Source: Capnocytophaga stomatis (GTDB lineage Bacteria; Bacteroidota; Bacteroidia; Flavobacteriales; Flavobacteriaceae). Taken from it: a DNA stretch of 64,000 nt. Shown one piece after another: positions 11,671 through 19,856 of the stretch. Positions within the stretch are counted from its first letter, which is position 1; each line of letters starts with the position of its first letter. The translations under genes were made by a program, and so were the position numbers. Location: the NCBI RefSeq assembly GCF_002302635.1, contig NZ_CP022387.1, positions 868,001 through 932,000 of the forward strand. The letters run 5' to 3'. Below the pieces are notes generated by a model. It searched no databases and was not told the DNA's origin. It saw only the letters and a program-made list of their open reading frames with translations.

Positions 11671-11678
11671 TACTTTTG
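11671..11678 (+). promoter_or_regulatory. -7 promoter element (TACTTTTG) for ung
   Basis: TACTTTTG lies 28 bp before the ATG at 11707, in the divergent interval with mutS2. Confidence 0.6.
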
Positions 11679-11706
11679 AACTTTAATTTGCAAAAATATT
11701 AAAAAA

Positions 11707-12372
11707 ATGGAAGTAAACATTCATCCCTCTTGGAAAGCTCATTTATCAACGGAATTTGAAAAAGATTATTTTCAAAAATTAGTCACCTTCGTAAAAAATG
11801 AATATGCTCAAGGGGTTTGCTACCCAAAGGGAAGTCAAATATTTTCAGCCTTTGAACACTGTCCTTTTGAAAATGTAAAAGTGGTAATAATAGGGCAAGA
11901 CCCATATCACGGTGTAAACCAAGCAAATGGACTTTGTTTTTCCGTACAAGACGGCATTGAACATCCGCCTTCACTCATTAATATTTTCAAGGAAATTGAA
12001 CAAGATTTGGGCATTCCTTATCCGATAAGCGGAAATTTAGAACGATGGGCTTCACAAGGTGTTTTACTTTTGAATGCTACACTGACAGTTCGTGCAAATC
12101 AAGCAGGAAGCCATCAAAATCAGGGTTGGGAAACGTTTACCGATTCGGTTATTCGTGCTGTTTCAGAAGAAAGCAATCAGGTTGTATTTTTGCTTTGGGG
12201 CGGATATGCCAAGAAAAAATCTGCTTTGATTGATGCTTCCAAACATTGTATTTTAACCTCCGGGCATCCATCACCTTTGAGTGCCAATCGAGGATATTGG
12301 TTTGGAAATAAACACTTTAGTAAAACTAATGATTTTTTAAATTCCGTAGGAAAATCCCCAATTCAATGGTAA
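11707..12372 (+). CDS. ung: Uracil-DNA glycosylase
   Basis: A 221-residue family 1 UDG that removes uracil from DNA to start base-excision repair. The water-activating motif GQDPYHG is present with Asp65, and the C-terminal motif GHPSPLS carries His187. LLLNATLTVRANQAGSH is the expected uracil-binding neighbourhood. Length and order are normal. It is monocistronic between its promoter at 11671 and its terminator at 12376. Confidence 0.97.
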   Translation: MEVNIHPSWKAHLSTEFEKDYFQKLVTFVKNEYAQGVCYPKGSQIFSAFEHCPFENVKVVIIGQDPYHGVNQANGLCFSVQDGIEHPPSLINIFKEIEQDLGIPYPISGNLERWASQGVLLLNATLTVRANQAGSHQNQGWETFTDSVIRAVSEESNQVVFLLWGGYAKKKSALIDASKHCILTSGHPSPLSANRGYWFGNKHFSKTNDFLNSVGKSPIQW

Positions 12373-12375
12373 AAT

Positions 12376-12405
12376 AAAAGGTCGCCTATTTTAAGCGACC
12401 TTTTT
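12376..12405 (+). terminator. Terminator for ung
   Basis: AAAAGGTCGC (12376-12385) pairs with GCGACCTTTT (from 12395), followed by T-rich sequence. It lies between convergent genes. Confidence 0.85.
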
Positions 12406-12421
12406 GTTTTTCTAACAATTA

Positions 12422-12991
12422 TTATTCAGAATATTTATTAACTCTTCCTTGAGCTTTTATCAACTTAAGATGTAAGTTATTGATATCCTGTTCCTTTTTA
12501 AGAATTTTACCTTTAAACTTAGCCTCATCGTTTGGAGAAAGATTTCCCTTAGCCAGCTTCACATTGTATTTATTTTGCTCACGAGCCAATTCATTCTCTT
12601 TCTTTTTGATTTGAGTTTCTATTTTTAAAACTTCTTGCTTAGCCTTAGCCAAGTTTTTTTTGTTTTTTTCAGCAGTTTTTCTGGCTTTCTCCTCAGCCTT
12701 TCTTGCTTTTTCCTCTGCTTTTTTAGCTTTTTGTTCGGCTTTTTCGGCTTGTTTTTTAGCCTTTTCGTCTGCTTTTCTTGCTTTTTCCTCAGCTTTCAAA
12801 GCCTTTTCTTTTTCTTTTTGAGCTTTTTGCTCGGCTTTTAATCTTTCTTTTTCAGCTTTTAGCTCAGCTTCAGTTTTAGTAGCAGGCAACACTGTGGTTA
12901 GTGTATCCTTAGGGATTGTTGTATCTTCCTGAGCAAAAGATATTTGCACTAAAAACAACGCGATAATAAATGTGTAAAGTTTCATTTTCAT
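12422..12991 (-). CDS. Exported Ala/Lys/Glu-rich helical protein
   Basis: A 189-residue protein with a signal peptide (MKMKLYTFIIALFLVQISFA). Residues about 45-120 are built of imperfect KAEEKARKA-type repeats, predicted to be one long charged helix as in the TolA stalk. The C-terminal third (about 125-189) is also helical but less repetitive. I recognise a family common in flavobacteria but no known function; a periplasmic spacer or structural role is an inference. The repeats are also visible in the DNA, so length may vary between strains. A -7 element (TATATTTG) lies on the minus strand at 13017-13024. Confidence 0.75.
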   Translation of the reverse strand: MKMKLYTFIIALFLVQISFAQEDTTIPKDTLTTVLPATKTEAELKAEKERLKAEQKAQKEKEKALKAEEKARKADEKAKKQAEKAEQKAKKAEEKARKAEEKARKTAEKNKKNLAKAKQEVLKIETQIKKKENELAREQNKYNVKLAKGNLSPNDEAKFKGKILKKEQDINNLHLKLIKAQGRVNKYSE

Positions 12992-13016
12992 CTATTTATA
13001 TTTAAATTATCTGGCA

Positions 13017-13024
13017 CAAATATA
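13017..13024 (-). promoter_or_regulatory. -7 promoter element (TATATTTG) for the helical protein gene
   Basis: The minus strand reads TATATTTG 26 bp before the ATG at 12991. Confidence 0.6.
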
Positions 13025-13238
13025 ACAAATAAAACATATCAAATAATAATATCACAAAATTTTAAGAATTTCATTATCAGCAAATAAACATAAACGACAA
13101 CTTTATTCCAAACAAGATATTCATTTTCAATTATTTACATAAAATGATTTATAAATTCAACATTTTCAAATTTGTATTTATTTAACAATTCTGTTTTTTA
13201 GTCTTTTTTAAAAACTTGCGTTCAAAGGAATAATTTAT

Positions 13239-13246
13239 TATCTTTG
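13239..13246 (+). promoter_or_regulatory. -7 promoter element (TATCTTTG) for the pyrC operon
   Basis: TATCTTTG lies 27 bp before the ATG at 13273. A TTG at 13216-13218 is about 20 bp upstream, at the position expected for the -33 element. Confidence 0.6.
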
Positions 13247-13272
13247 GCGTAACTTATTCACTTCTCAGGTTT

Positions 13273-14610
13273 ATGAAAACACTTATCAAAAACGCACATA
13301 TAGTTAATGAAAATCAGATTTTTAAAAGCGATTTATTAATTAACGGAAATCGCATAGAGAAAATCGCTTCTGAAATTTCTGCCGAAAATAATTACAAAAT
13401 TATTGATGCCAACGGAAAATATTTACTTCCCGGCGTAATTGACGACCAAGTGCATTTCCGCGAACCCGGACTCACGCATAAAGCTAACATCGCTACAGAA
13501 AGTGCTGCGGCTGTGGCTGGTGGCGTTACAACGTTCTTTGAACAACCTAACACCGTTCCGCAAACTACAACCATTGAACTATTGGAAGAGAAATTTGCAA
13601 TAGCTTCCAAAACATCGTTTGCGAATTATTCATTTTTCCTTGGCGGAACGAATGATAATTTAGAGCAACTCAAACGATTAGACCGCAATGCTTGCGTGGG
13701 GATAAAACTTTTCTTGGGTTCTTCAACAGGAAATATGTTGGTAGATGATGAAAAAATTATCGAAAATATTTTTTCAAATATTGATTTGGTCATCGCCGCT
13801 CATTGTGAAGACGAGCAAACCATTCGCAAAAATACGGAATTGTACACTCAGCGTTATGGCGAACGCATTCCGATGGAAAAACATCCACTCATCCGAAGCC
13901 ACGAAGCTTGTTTTCTATCCTCATCAAAAGCCATTCGTTTAGCAGAAAAGACAGGTGCGAGGTTACACGTTTTTCATCTTTCCACAGCTCAGGAAACAGA
14001 ACTCTTCAGAAGTGATATCCCTCTGAAAGACAAAAAAATAACCGCCGAAGTGTGCGTACATCATTTGTGGTTTTCCGATGAAGATTACACGCAAAAAGGA
14101 AGCCTCATCAAATGGAATCCTGCCGTAAAAACTGCAAACGACCGCTCTTCATTATGGAAAGCCTTGTTAGATGACAGATTGGACGTGATTGCTACCGACC
14201 ACGCCCCGCACACACTTGAAGAAAAACATAATGACATTTATTCAAAAATTCCTTCAGGAGGTCCTTTAGTACAGCACTCTCTCGTGGCAATGCTTGAAAA
14301 TGTACGAAATGGGAAAATTTCCATCGAAAAAATTGTAGAAAAAATGTGCCACAATCCTGCCATTTTGTTTGAAGTAAAAGACCGCGGATTCATTCGAGAA
14401 GGCTATTACGCCGATTTGGTTTTGGTTGACTTGAACAATCCTTGGCAAGTAAGTAAAGAAAACATTTTGTACAAATGCGGTTGGTCACCTTTTGAAGGGA
14501 ATACATTTCATTCAAAAATAATTGCTACCTTTGTCGGCGGAAATTTAGTTTATGAAAACGGAAAAGTCAATCCAATTCCGCAAGGAATACGGATTACTTT
14601 CAATCGCTAA
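13273..14610 (+). CDS. pyrC: Dihydroorotase
   Basis: A 445-residue amidohydrolase that interconverts carbamoyl-aspartate and dihydroorotate in pyrimidine synthesis. The metal-site region reads GVIDDQVHFREPG: the usual HxH has Gln59 in place of the first His, while His61 and Arg63 remain. Other ligands are visible: GIKLFLG with Lys145 (candidate carbamylated lysine), IAAHCEDE with His177, LHVFHLST with His235, and VIATDHAPHT with Asp309. The Q-for-H form is, to my knowledge, usual in Bacteroidota dihydroorotases. Related hydantoinases and allantoinases were considered but the REPG motif favours dihydroorotase. DUF4296 follows after 5 bp. Confidence 0.9.
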   Translation: MKTLIKNAHIVNENQIFKSDLLINGNRIEKIASEISAENNYKIIDANGKYLLPGVIDDQVHFREPGLTHKANIATESAAAVAGGVTTFFEQPNTVPQTTTIELLEEKFAIASKTSFANYSFFLGGTNDNLEQLKRLDRNACVGIKLFLGSSTGNMLVDDEKIIENIFSNIDLVIAAHCEDEQTIRKNTELYTQRYGERIPMEKHPLIRSHEACFLSSSKAIRLAEKTGARLHVFHLSTAQETELFRSDIPLKDKKITAEVCVHHLWFSDEDYTQKGSLIKWNPAVKTANDRSSLWKALLDDRLDVIATDHAPHTLEEKHNDIYSKIPSGGPLVQHSLVAMLENVRNGKISIEKIVEKMCHNPAILFEVKDRGFIREGYYADLVLVDLNNPWQVSKENILYKCGWSPFEGNTFHSKIIATFVGGNLVYENGKVNPIPQGIRITFNR

Positions 14611-14615
14611 CCTTT

Positions 14616-15032
14616 ATGAAATTAAAGTATTTTTACATCATACTTGCACTTTTATTAACATCGTGCGGAGAAAATATAATCTCCAAGCCAGAAAAATTGC
14701 TTTCTGAAAAGGAAATGGAGGGATTAATGTACGATTTAGCCGTATTTGATGCCATAAAAAGTGTAGATTATCAACTAATGGACACCATTAACTTCAACAT
14801 TGATGAAGTTATTTACAAAAAACACGGAATAGACAGTCTTTCTTTTGTAGAAAATATGATTTACTACGCTTCTTTCCCTAAAAAATATGATAGCATCATA
14901 AAACGTGTAGATGCACGACTGCAAAAAGAACGCGACAAATTTTCAGAAAAATCGCATCAAACAGAGAAAATCCCTTCCGATGATGAAATTCCGGTTATTG
15001 ACTCATTGGAAAACATCGAACCTATAAATTAG
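14616..15032 (+). CDS. DUF4296 lipoprotein
   Basis: A 138-residue protein with a short lipoprotein signal (LLLTSCGE, Cys17). The mature part begins KPEKLLSEKEMEGLMYDLAVFDA, the pattern I associate with DUF4296. The rest is helical, with a charged C-terminal tail. Function is unknown. Its place between dihydroorotase and a DUF4271 membrane protein recurs in flavobacteria, suggesting a shared but undefined envelope role. It starts 5 bp after pyrC and ends 8 bp before the next gene, so the genes form one operon. Confidence 0.85.
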   Translation: MKLKYFYIILALLLTSCGENIISKPEKLLSEKEMEGLMYDLAVFDAIKSVDYQLMDTINFNIDEVIYKKHGIDSLSFVENMIYYASFPKKYDSIIKRVDARLQKERDKFSEKSHQTEKIPSDDEIPVIDSLENIEPIN

Positions 15033-15040
15033 ATAACACA

Positions 15041-15700
15041 TTGGAATCCAAACTACTGCAAGAAGCATTCTTATCTTGGGTATTCCCACTTTTTCTTTTC
15101 ATTTTCGTGATAATTGCTCTTCTGAAAGCCGCTTATCCGCATCATTTTTCAGAATATTTGAAACTTCCTTTTAATAATAAATATATCATCATTTACGAAA
15201 AGAAAGAACGGAAAGTACAGCTTTTCACAGTGATTTCATTTTTTTTGCAATGGTTTTCACTGAGTTTGTTTTTCTACATTTGGGGGCAATTTTTCAACAT
15301 AAATCTTTCCCCAAGTATGGGATTCCTTTTTTTGGATATAGCTTTTGCCATTTTGTGTTTTTTGTCAGCTAAGTTATTGTTTCAAAAATGGATAAGCTAT
15401 TTATTTGAATTAAAAGGATTTAGCAAAATTTATATTTTTAGCCGAATTGCCTATTCCAGTTATGCTTCAGTTTTGATAATCACATTGTTATTTTTTCTGA
15501 TGTACTCAACTTCATTACATAAAATTTACTTTTACACACTTCTGACAACACTACTAATTATCAACATTTTAAGCTGGATTAACATAATTAAAATGAATCA
15601 AAAATCAATAAAACCCTACATTGTTTATTTTATTTTGTATCTTTGCACCTTTGAAATAGCACCTTACGTATTTTTAATCTATAAAAGTGATTTTTTATAG
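15041..15700 (+). CDS. DUF4271 integral membrane protein
   Basis: A 219-residue protein with about six hydrophobic segments (for example FPLFLFIFVIIALL, SLFFYIWGQFF, SVLIITLLFFLMY, ILYLCTFEIAPYVFLIY). It fits DUF4271, which flavobacteria usually encode between a DUF4296 gene and uroporphyrinogen-III synthase, as here. Function is unknown. The start is a TTG at 15041, 8 bp after the previous stop; no ATG is available near the N-terminus. Confidence 0.82.
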   Translation: MESKLLQEAFLSWVFPLFLFIFVIIALLKAAYPHHFSEYLKLPFNNKYIIIYEKKERKVQLFTVISFFLQWFSLSLFFYIWGQFFNINLSPSMGFLFLDIAFAILCFLSAKLLFQKWISYLFELKGFSKIYIFSRIAYSSYASVLIITLLFFLMYSTSLHKIYFYTLLTTLLIINILSWINIIKMNQKSIKPYIVYFILYLCTFEIAPYVFLIYKSDFL

Positions 15701-15769
15701 AAATTAATTTGCTTTATTCATATCTTTTATAGGATATAATTAAGCTTAGACGAACAATAGAACAATTTT

Positions 15770-16519
15770 ATGAAAGTAAAAACAATTTTAGTTTCACAAC
15801 CGGAACCTAAAATGGAAGGTTCACCTTACGCTCAAATTATTGAAAACCAAAAAGTCAAAATAGATTTTATTCCTTTTATCAAGGTTGAAGGAATGACTGC
15901 CAAAGACATTCGTATGCAGAAAATCGATTTGACAAAATTCTCTGCTATCATTTTAACCAGCAGAAAATCAGTAGATCATTATTTCAGAATTGCGGAGGAA
16001 ATGCGTTTTAAAGTTCCTGATACGATGAAATATTTTTGCCAATCCGAAACGATTGCATTCTATCTGCAAAAATACATAACTTACAGAAAAAGAAAAATAT
16101 ACGTAGGTAAAAAAGAATTTTCGGACTTGTTGCCTATACTAAAAAAATACAAAGACGAAAATTTCCTATTTCCAGGTTCAGAAACACAAAAACCTGAAAT
16201 TACAAAATCACTGAATGACCTAAAAATCAAATGGGAAAGAGCTGTTTTCTACAAAACTGTTCATTGCGATTTGTCGGGAATAAAAGATTTTAAATATGAT
16301 ATTTTGGCTTTTTTCAGCCCGGCGGGAATTGAATCTTTATTCAAGAACTTCCCTGATTTCAGCCAAAAAAAGACGCGAATTGCTGTATATGGCGACTCCA
16401 CATTAAAAGCGGCAGAGGAAGCTGGACTTGTTATCGACATAAAAGCTCCGTCGCCTGAAACTCCGTCAATGACAATGGCTTTGGAACAATACATCAGCAA
16501 AGTAAACGGAAAAAAATAG
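15770..16519 (+). CDS. hemD: Uroporphyrinogen-III synthase
   Basis: A 249-residue HemD-type protein that cyclises hydroxymethylbilane to uroporphyrinogen III in tetrapyrrole synthesis. This family is poorly conserved; recognition rests on the bilobed pattern, TILVSQPEP at the start, AIILTSRKSVDHYF in the first lobe, NFLFPGSETQKPEI at the hinge and FFSPAGIESLF followed by AVYGDSTLKAAEEAGL in the second lobe. It lies 69 bp after the DUF4271 gene and is probably in the same transcription unit. Confidence 0.88.
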   Translation: MKVKTILVSQPEPKMEGSPYAQIIENQKVKIDFIPFIKVEGMTAKDIRMQKIDLTKFSAIILTSRKSVDHYFRIAEEMRFKVPDTMKYFCQSETIAFYLQKYITYRKRKIYVGKKEFSDLLPILKKYKDENFLFPGSETQKPEITKSLNDLKIKWERAVFYKTVHCDLSGIKDFKYDILAFFSPAGIESLFKNFPDFSQKKTRIAVYGDSTLKAAEEAGLVIDIKAPSPETPSMTMALEQYISKVNGKK

Positions 16520-16545
16520 CTTAAAACTTTTACATACAATCGATT

Positions 16546-16587
16546 AATCCCAAATGCATAAACCAAAAAAGTTGTGTGTTTGGGATT
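16546..16587 (+). terminator. Weak terminator-like inverted repeat after hemD
   Basis: AATCCCAAA (16546-16554) and TTTGGGATT (16579-16587) form a nine-base stem with a 24-base loop. The following T-run is poor, so termination is only possible. Confidence 0.4.
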
Positions 16588-16809
16588 TACTTTTATATCC
16601 GTCTGCCAAAATCACAAGCAAGCTAAACGTTAAGCAAAACAAATCCAAACACTCTGGGTAGCCAACAAAAAATTTTAAATACTCCTCCCCTTTTTACCGG
16701 CAGACAGTTTGCAAGAAAAAACTACTTCAAAAAATTTATTTCTAAGCACCTCATTTATAAATTCTTCTCACTCAGCTGCAAGTAATTTGTTTTAGATGTT
16801 TTTTTAATC

Positions 16810-16817
16810 TACTTTTG
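16810..16817 (+). promoter_or_regulatory. -7 promoter element (TACTTTTG) for the small membrane protein
   Basis: TACTTTTG lies in the beginning of the longer frame that opens with GTG at 16815, arguing that translation starts downstream of that codon. The 290 bp between hemD and this site hold no gene I can see. Confidence 0.5.
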
Positions 16818-16868
16818 TGGGAAATTACTCTCTTAAAATTAATACAAACAGAAAATAACAATTTCATT

Positions 16869-17069
16869 TTGAAACAAAACAACAACATATTACCGCAGCA
16901 AAATGCATCTAACAAACGGCAAAATATCGTTATTATACTGATAATGATTTATATGGGCGTTAAAGGTATTATTTCGGATTTTTCTTTCGGAGTTATTGAA
17001 ATCATCATCTTTGTTGTAGCAATTCTTGTAGCTACGTTTTGGAAAAAAGACAATATCAACAAGTTATAA
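16869..17069 (+). CDS. Small two-helix membrane protein, unknown
   Basis: From a TTG at 16869 the product is 66 residues: a polar Asn/Gln-rich N-terminus (KQNNNILPQQNASNKRQ), then two hydrophobic segments (IVIILIMIYMGVKGI and VIEIIIFVVAILVATF), ending with a basic tail. I recognise no family. The frame opens earlier at 16815, but that codon overlaps the promoter element. No ATG precedes the membrane segments, so the exact start is uncertain. Confidence 0.55.
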   Translation: MKQNNNILPQQNASNKRQNIVIILIMIYMGVKGIISDFSFGVIEIIIFVVAILVATFWKKDNINKL

Positions 17070-17247
17070 TTTCCTTTCTTTAAATTTATACAAGCAAACC
17101 AATAATTTTCTGCCTTAAAAATAATCTTTCAATTTGATAAAAAATTAAGCCTTATTCCGTAAACAAAACCGGAATTTCCGAAAATAAAACAAATCTTCGT
17201 ATTTTCATCAGCAGATAATGCAAAAAACACTTTTTTATTTAATAACA

Positions 17248-17281
17248 ATTTGTAAATTTGTGGCATTATAATTTACAAATT
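17248..17281 (+). promoter_or_regulatory. Promoter with an 11-bp inverted repeat before the thioredoxin lipoprotein
   Basis: A -7 element TAAATTTG (17253-17260) lies inside the left arm of an inverted repeat: AATTTGTAAAT (17247-17257) and ATTTACAAATT (17271-17281). The arms bracket the expected transcription start, and the ATG follows at 17290. This looks like an operator or a leader hairpin. Confidence 0.55.
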
Positions 17282-17289
17282 TATTTCAA

Positions 17290-18687
17290 ATGAAAAGAAG
17301 TATCACCGCACTTTTAGCCGTTATTTTGCTCCAAGCGTGCGAAAAAAAAGCACCTGATTACGTAGTTCTTTCAGGAAAATTTGCCAAACCACAAGGCGAA
17401 AAGATTACTGTAAAAAGCCACGACTTTGAAAAAGAAATTGCCATCAATGCCGATGGGTCATTTTCCGACACATTACACATTGCACACAATGGTATGTACA
17501 GAATAGGTCGTAAACATATTTATCTGCACAAAGGCAAAAACGTATCCTTCAGCACAGATAATGAGACGATGGAACCTATCACATACACAGGTGATTTGGC
17601 TGTAGAAAACAATTACCTTGCCGATAAAGACAAAACAACAGGTGAGGAATTAAGAGCTTTGGGAAAACATCTATACTCATTTGAGGAGCCCGAATTTCTC
17701 AACAAAGTAAACGAGCTTACAAATAAGCAAAAGGAAATGCTTAACGCAATTACGCCTTCTGTTGCTGATTTTAAAGAAAACGAGTTAAAAAACATCAACT
17801 ACGGAAAAGATTACTGGCTTGCGAACTACGAATTTTATCACGGATATTTTATCAAAAATAACAACTTCAAAGTTTCTGATAATTTCCCAAAAGTAACAAC
17901 AACTGATTTTGACAACGAGGCTGATTTTAATTTTTCACCAAGATATGCCGACCTTATAATGTCAAAATTCCAAAAAGACATCTCTGACGAGTACGAAAAG
18001 AGAACCACAGGAGTTGCCGAAGGAGAAATGAGCGATGAAGACTCTGAAAAAATATACAGAGACCTTATCATTGAGAATTTCAAGAAAACAAAAAGTAGAA
18101 ACATCAAAAACAGCATCGCATCATCTCAAATAATGAGTGGTGGCATTCCTGATGCAAAAACTTTGGACTTTTTCTATAATGACTTGGTTAGCAATGTTAC
18201 AAACGAGGATTTCAAAAAAGTTCTTAACGAACGCTACGAGAAAATCAAAGCCTTAGAAGCTGGCAAGCCGTCTCCTTCTTTCAACTTCGAGAATCACAAA
18301 GGGGGAACTACGTCGCTTGAGGATTTTAAAGGAAAAGTAGTTTATGTGGACGTTTGGGCTACGTGGTGCGGTCCTTGCATTGGTGAAATTCCTCATTTAA
18401 AAGAGCTTGAAAAACAATATCACGGAAAAAACATTGAATTCGTGAGCATCTCGGTTGATGAAAAAAGAAATTACGAAAAATGGAAACAATTTGTTACTGA
18501 CCAAGGTTTGGTAGGTACGCAACTTATTGCAGATAATGATTGGAAATCTGATTTCGTAACAAATTACCTTATTTCAGGCATTCCGCGTTTTATTTTGATT
18601 GACACCGAAGGAAAAATCGTTAGTGCAGATGCTCCAAGACCGTCAAACAAAAAAATCGTTGAGCTTTTCACTCAATTAGGACTGTAA
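17290..18687 (+). CDS. TlpA-like thioredoxin-domain lipoprotein
   Basis: A 465-residue envelope protein. The signal peptide ends in the lipobox LLQAC (Cys16), followed by EKKAPD. Residues about 25-120 form a beta-rich domain like the DUF4369-type N-terminal domain of Bacteroidota disulfide reductases. A helical middle region is followed by a thioredoxin fold from about residue 325 with the redox motif WATWCGPCIGEIPHL and the cis-proline segment ISGIPRFILID. It probably reduces or exchanges disulfides in exported proteins; the substrate is unknown. It is monocistronic, with an unusual inverted repeat at its promoter. Confidence 0.88.
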   Translation: MKRSITALLAVILLQACEKKAPDYVVLSGKFAKPQGEKITVKSHDFEKEIAINADGSFSDTLHIAHNGMYRIGRKHIYLHKGKNVSFSTDNETMEPITYTGDLAVENNYLADKDKTTGEELRALGKHLYSFEEPEFLNKVNELTNKQKEMLNAITPSVADFKENELKNINYGKDYWLANYEFYHGYFIKNNNFKVSDNFPKVTTTDFDNEADFNFSPRYADLIMSKFQKDISDEYEKRTTGVAEGEMSDEDSEKIYRDLIIENFKKTKSRNIKNSIASSQIMSGGIPDAKTLDFFYNDLVSNVTNEDFKKVLNERYEKIKALEAGKPSPSFNFENHKGGTTSLEDFKGKVVYVDVWATWCGPCIGEIPHLKELEKQYHGKNIEFVSISVDEKRNYEKWKQFVTDQGLVGTQLIADNDWKSDFVTNYLISGIPRFILIDTEGKIVSADAPRPSNKKIVELFTQLGL

Positions 18688-18766
18688 TCACAACAATTCT
18701 TATTGAAAAAAACACAGCTCAATATTTGTAAAACAGAAATTTGAATAATTTTTTTGTTTACATAAG

Positions 18767-18813
18767 AAATCAAGTTAAGTAAGGTTCATTAAATGATTTA
18801 CTTAGCTTGATTT
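18767..18813. terminator. Bidirectional terminator between convergent genes
   Basis: AAATCAAGTTAAGTAA (18767-18782) pairs with TTACTTAGCTTGATTT (18798-18813) with one mismatch, followed by T-rich DNA on one side and preceded by A-rich DNA on the other. Confidence 0.75.
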
Positions 18814-18856
18814 TCTCTTTTTAAGCAGATTAACTTTTCTGCAAATTGTTTCCTAC

Positions 18857-19585
18857 CTATTCCGAAGCCTCAGGTTTTTGTTTGGAGCGGCTTAAAACTA
18901 AAGAATCGTCAATAAGTTTGTTTAACACTGTAACAAAAGTACTCGCCTCTTCTGACGGAATTGCGATGCTTTGCGATTGAGCTCTCAAGGCAATTTCATC
19001 ATAAATGAGATTGGTTTCTTTACGAACCTTTTTCGTGCTTCCTGTTTCTTTGGAAGATTGCACAAAAGTTCGGTCGCCCAATTGTTCTTCAAAGCTTTCG
19101 TTCAATGTTCTAAGATGTTCCAATGTTGCGGCAAGCCCTAATGTGGTGATGTCTTTAGCATTTTTTTCTATGGCAAGGTCGCTTAATAAGGCACGAATGG
19201 CAACCGATTCTTCTTTGTATCCCATTGAAGGCACATTTTTGTAATTTTTGGTTGCTTCATATAGGCTTTCAGCAGCTTCTTTGCGTTTAACAATGTACGA
19301 CTTGCGTTCGTTACGAATATTTGCCAACACATATCTGACAATGTTATCACGTTCTTTATCCAGCTTCAATAACTCTTTAGTTTGTTGTTCGGAACGATTT
19401 TCGTACGCTTTTTCTGTTAGAATTTTGATGTTTTCCTGCAATCTTTGAAATAATTTTTCGCTTATTTGCAGTTTTTCCAGCGTAGCAGTTCGAACTAATT
19501 TTTCCACTTCAATCATAAAGTGTAAATACTGTGCATTATTCAACCTTGTTAAATAAATGTTTTTGATTTTTACTAATTTTTCCAT
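18857..19585 (-). CDS. DUF6261 family helical protein, copy 1
   Basis: A 242-residue, almost entirely helical protein with no signal peptide or membrane segment. I match it to DUF6261 with moderate confidence and see a clear relation to the protein at 40780-41544. Both start with a short strand (L..I.L..LNNAQY / L..IHLSGLKNTEF), both have the DKERDN motif after about 85 residues, and both have a YKEESVA/YEQATYR-like block and a C-terminal basic tail. Function is unknown. I chose the ATG at 19585 (MEKLVKIKNIYL) because the 26 residues upstream are atypical. A palindrome ATGTAATTTACAT lies 20 bp before the start and a 41-bp-period array begins about 130 bp upstream. Confidence 0.75.
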   Translation of the reverse strand: MEKLVKIKNIYLTRLNNAQYLHFMIEVEKLVRTATLEKLQISEKLFQRLQENIKILTEKAYENRSEQQTKELLKLDKERDNIVRYVLANIRNERKSYIVKRKEAAESLYEATKNYKNVPSMGYKEESVAIRALLSDLAIEKNAKDITTLGLAATLEHLRTLNESFEEQLGDRTFVQSSKETGSTKKVRKETNLIYDEIALRAQSQSIAIPSEEASTFVTVLNKLIDDSLVLSRSKQKPEASE

Positions 19586-19604
19586 ATCAATTAAGTTTAT
19601 AATT

Positions 19605-19617
19605 ATGTAATTTACAT
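19605..19617. promoter_or_regulatory. Palindrome ATGTAATTTACAT in the DUF6261 copy 1 leader
   Basis: A 13-bp palindrome with a single central base, 20 bp upstream of the start codon at 19585. Its 11-bp core TGTAATTTACA also occurs in the palindrome at 9144-9158. Confidence 0.45.
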
Positions 19618-19811
19618 ACAGCAAAAAACAAGCCATTTCAAGATTTATTTTATTAATTGACAATATTTTAAGAATTATACGTCTGCCTAAAACATAATTT
19701 TATGAAATTCAAATTCAGGAATGTTTGCAATCCTTCTTTAAAATATTTTTTTATACTAAGATTGCAGAGCGTCTGTCATTAAAAAAAGTTTTTGAAACAA
19801 GATTACAGACA

Positions 19812-19820
19812 ATCTTCTTT
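19812..19820. repeat. Left target-site duplication of the ISAs1-family element
   Basis: ATCTTCTTT immediately precedes the left terminal repeat and recurs at 20968-20976 after the right terminal repeat. Confidence 0.85.
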
Positions 19821-19843
19821 TAGGTCAAACGCACGAAATTTAA

Positions 19844-19851
19844 TATTTTTG
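19844..19851 (+). promoter_or_regulatory. Internal promoter element (TATTTTTG) of the insertion sequence
   Basis: TATTTTTG lies only six bases before the transposase ATG at 19857, so any transcript from it would have almost no leader. Confidence 0.4.
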
Positions 19852-19856
19852 TTTTT

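Noticed and set aside
12422-12991. TolA
   Set aside because: The Ala/Lys/Glu helix is similar, but there is no membrane-anchor and C-terminal TolA domain; a cleavable signal peptide is present instead.
19586-19663. Longer N-terminus for DUF6261 copy 1
   Set aside because: The extra 26 residues are hydrophobic and unlike the paralogue, whose start aligns with 19585.
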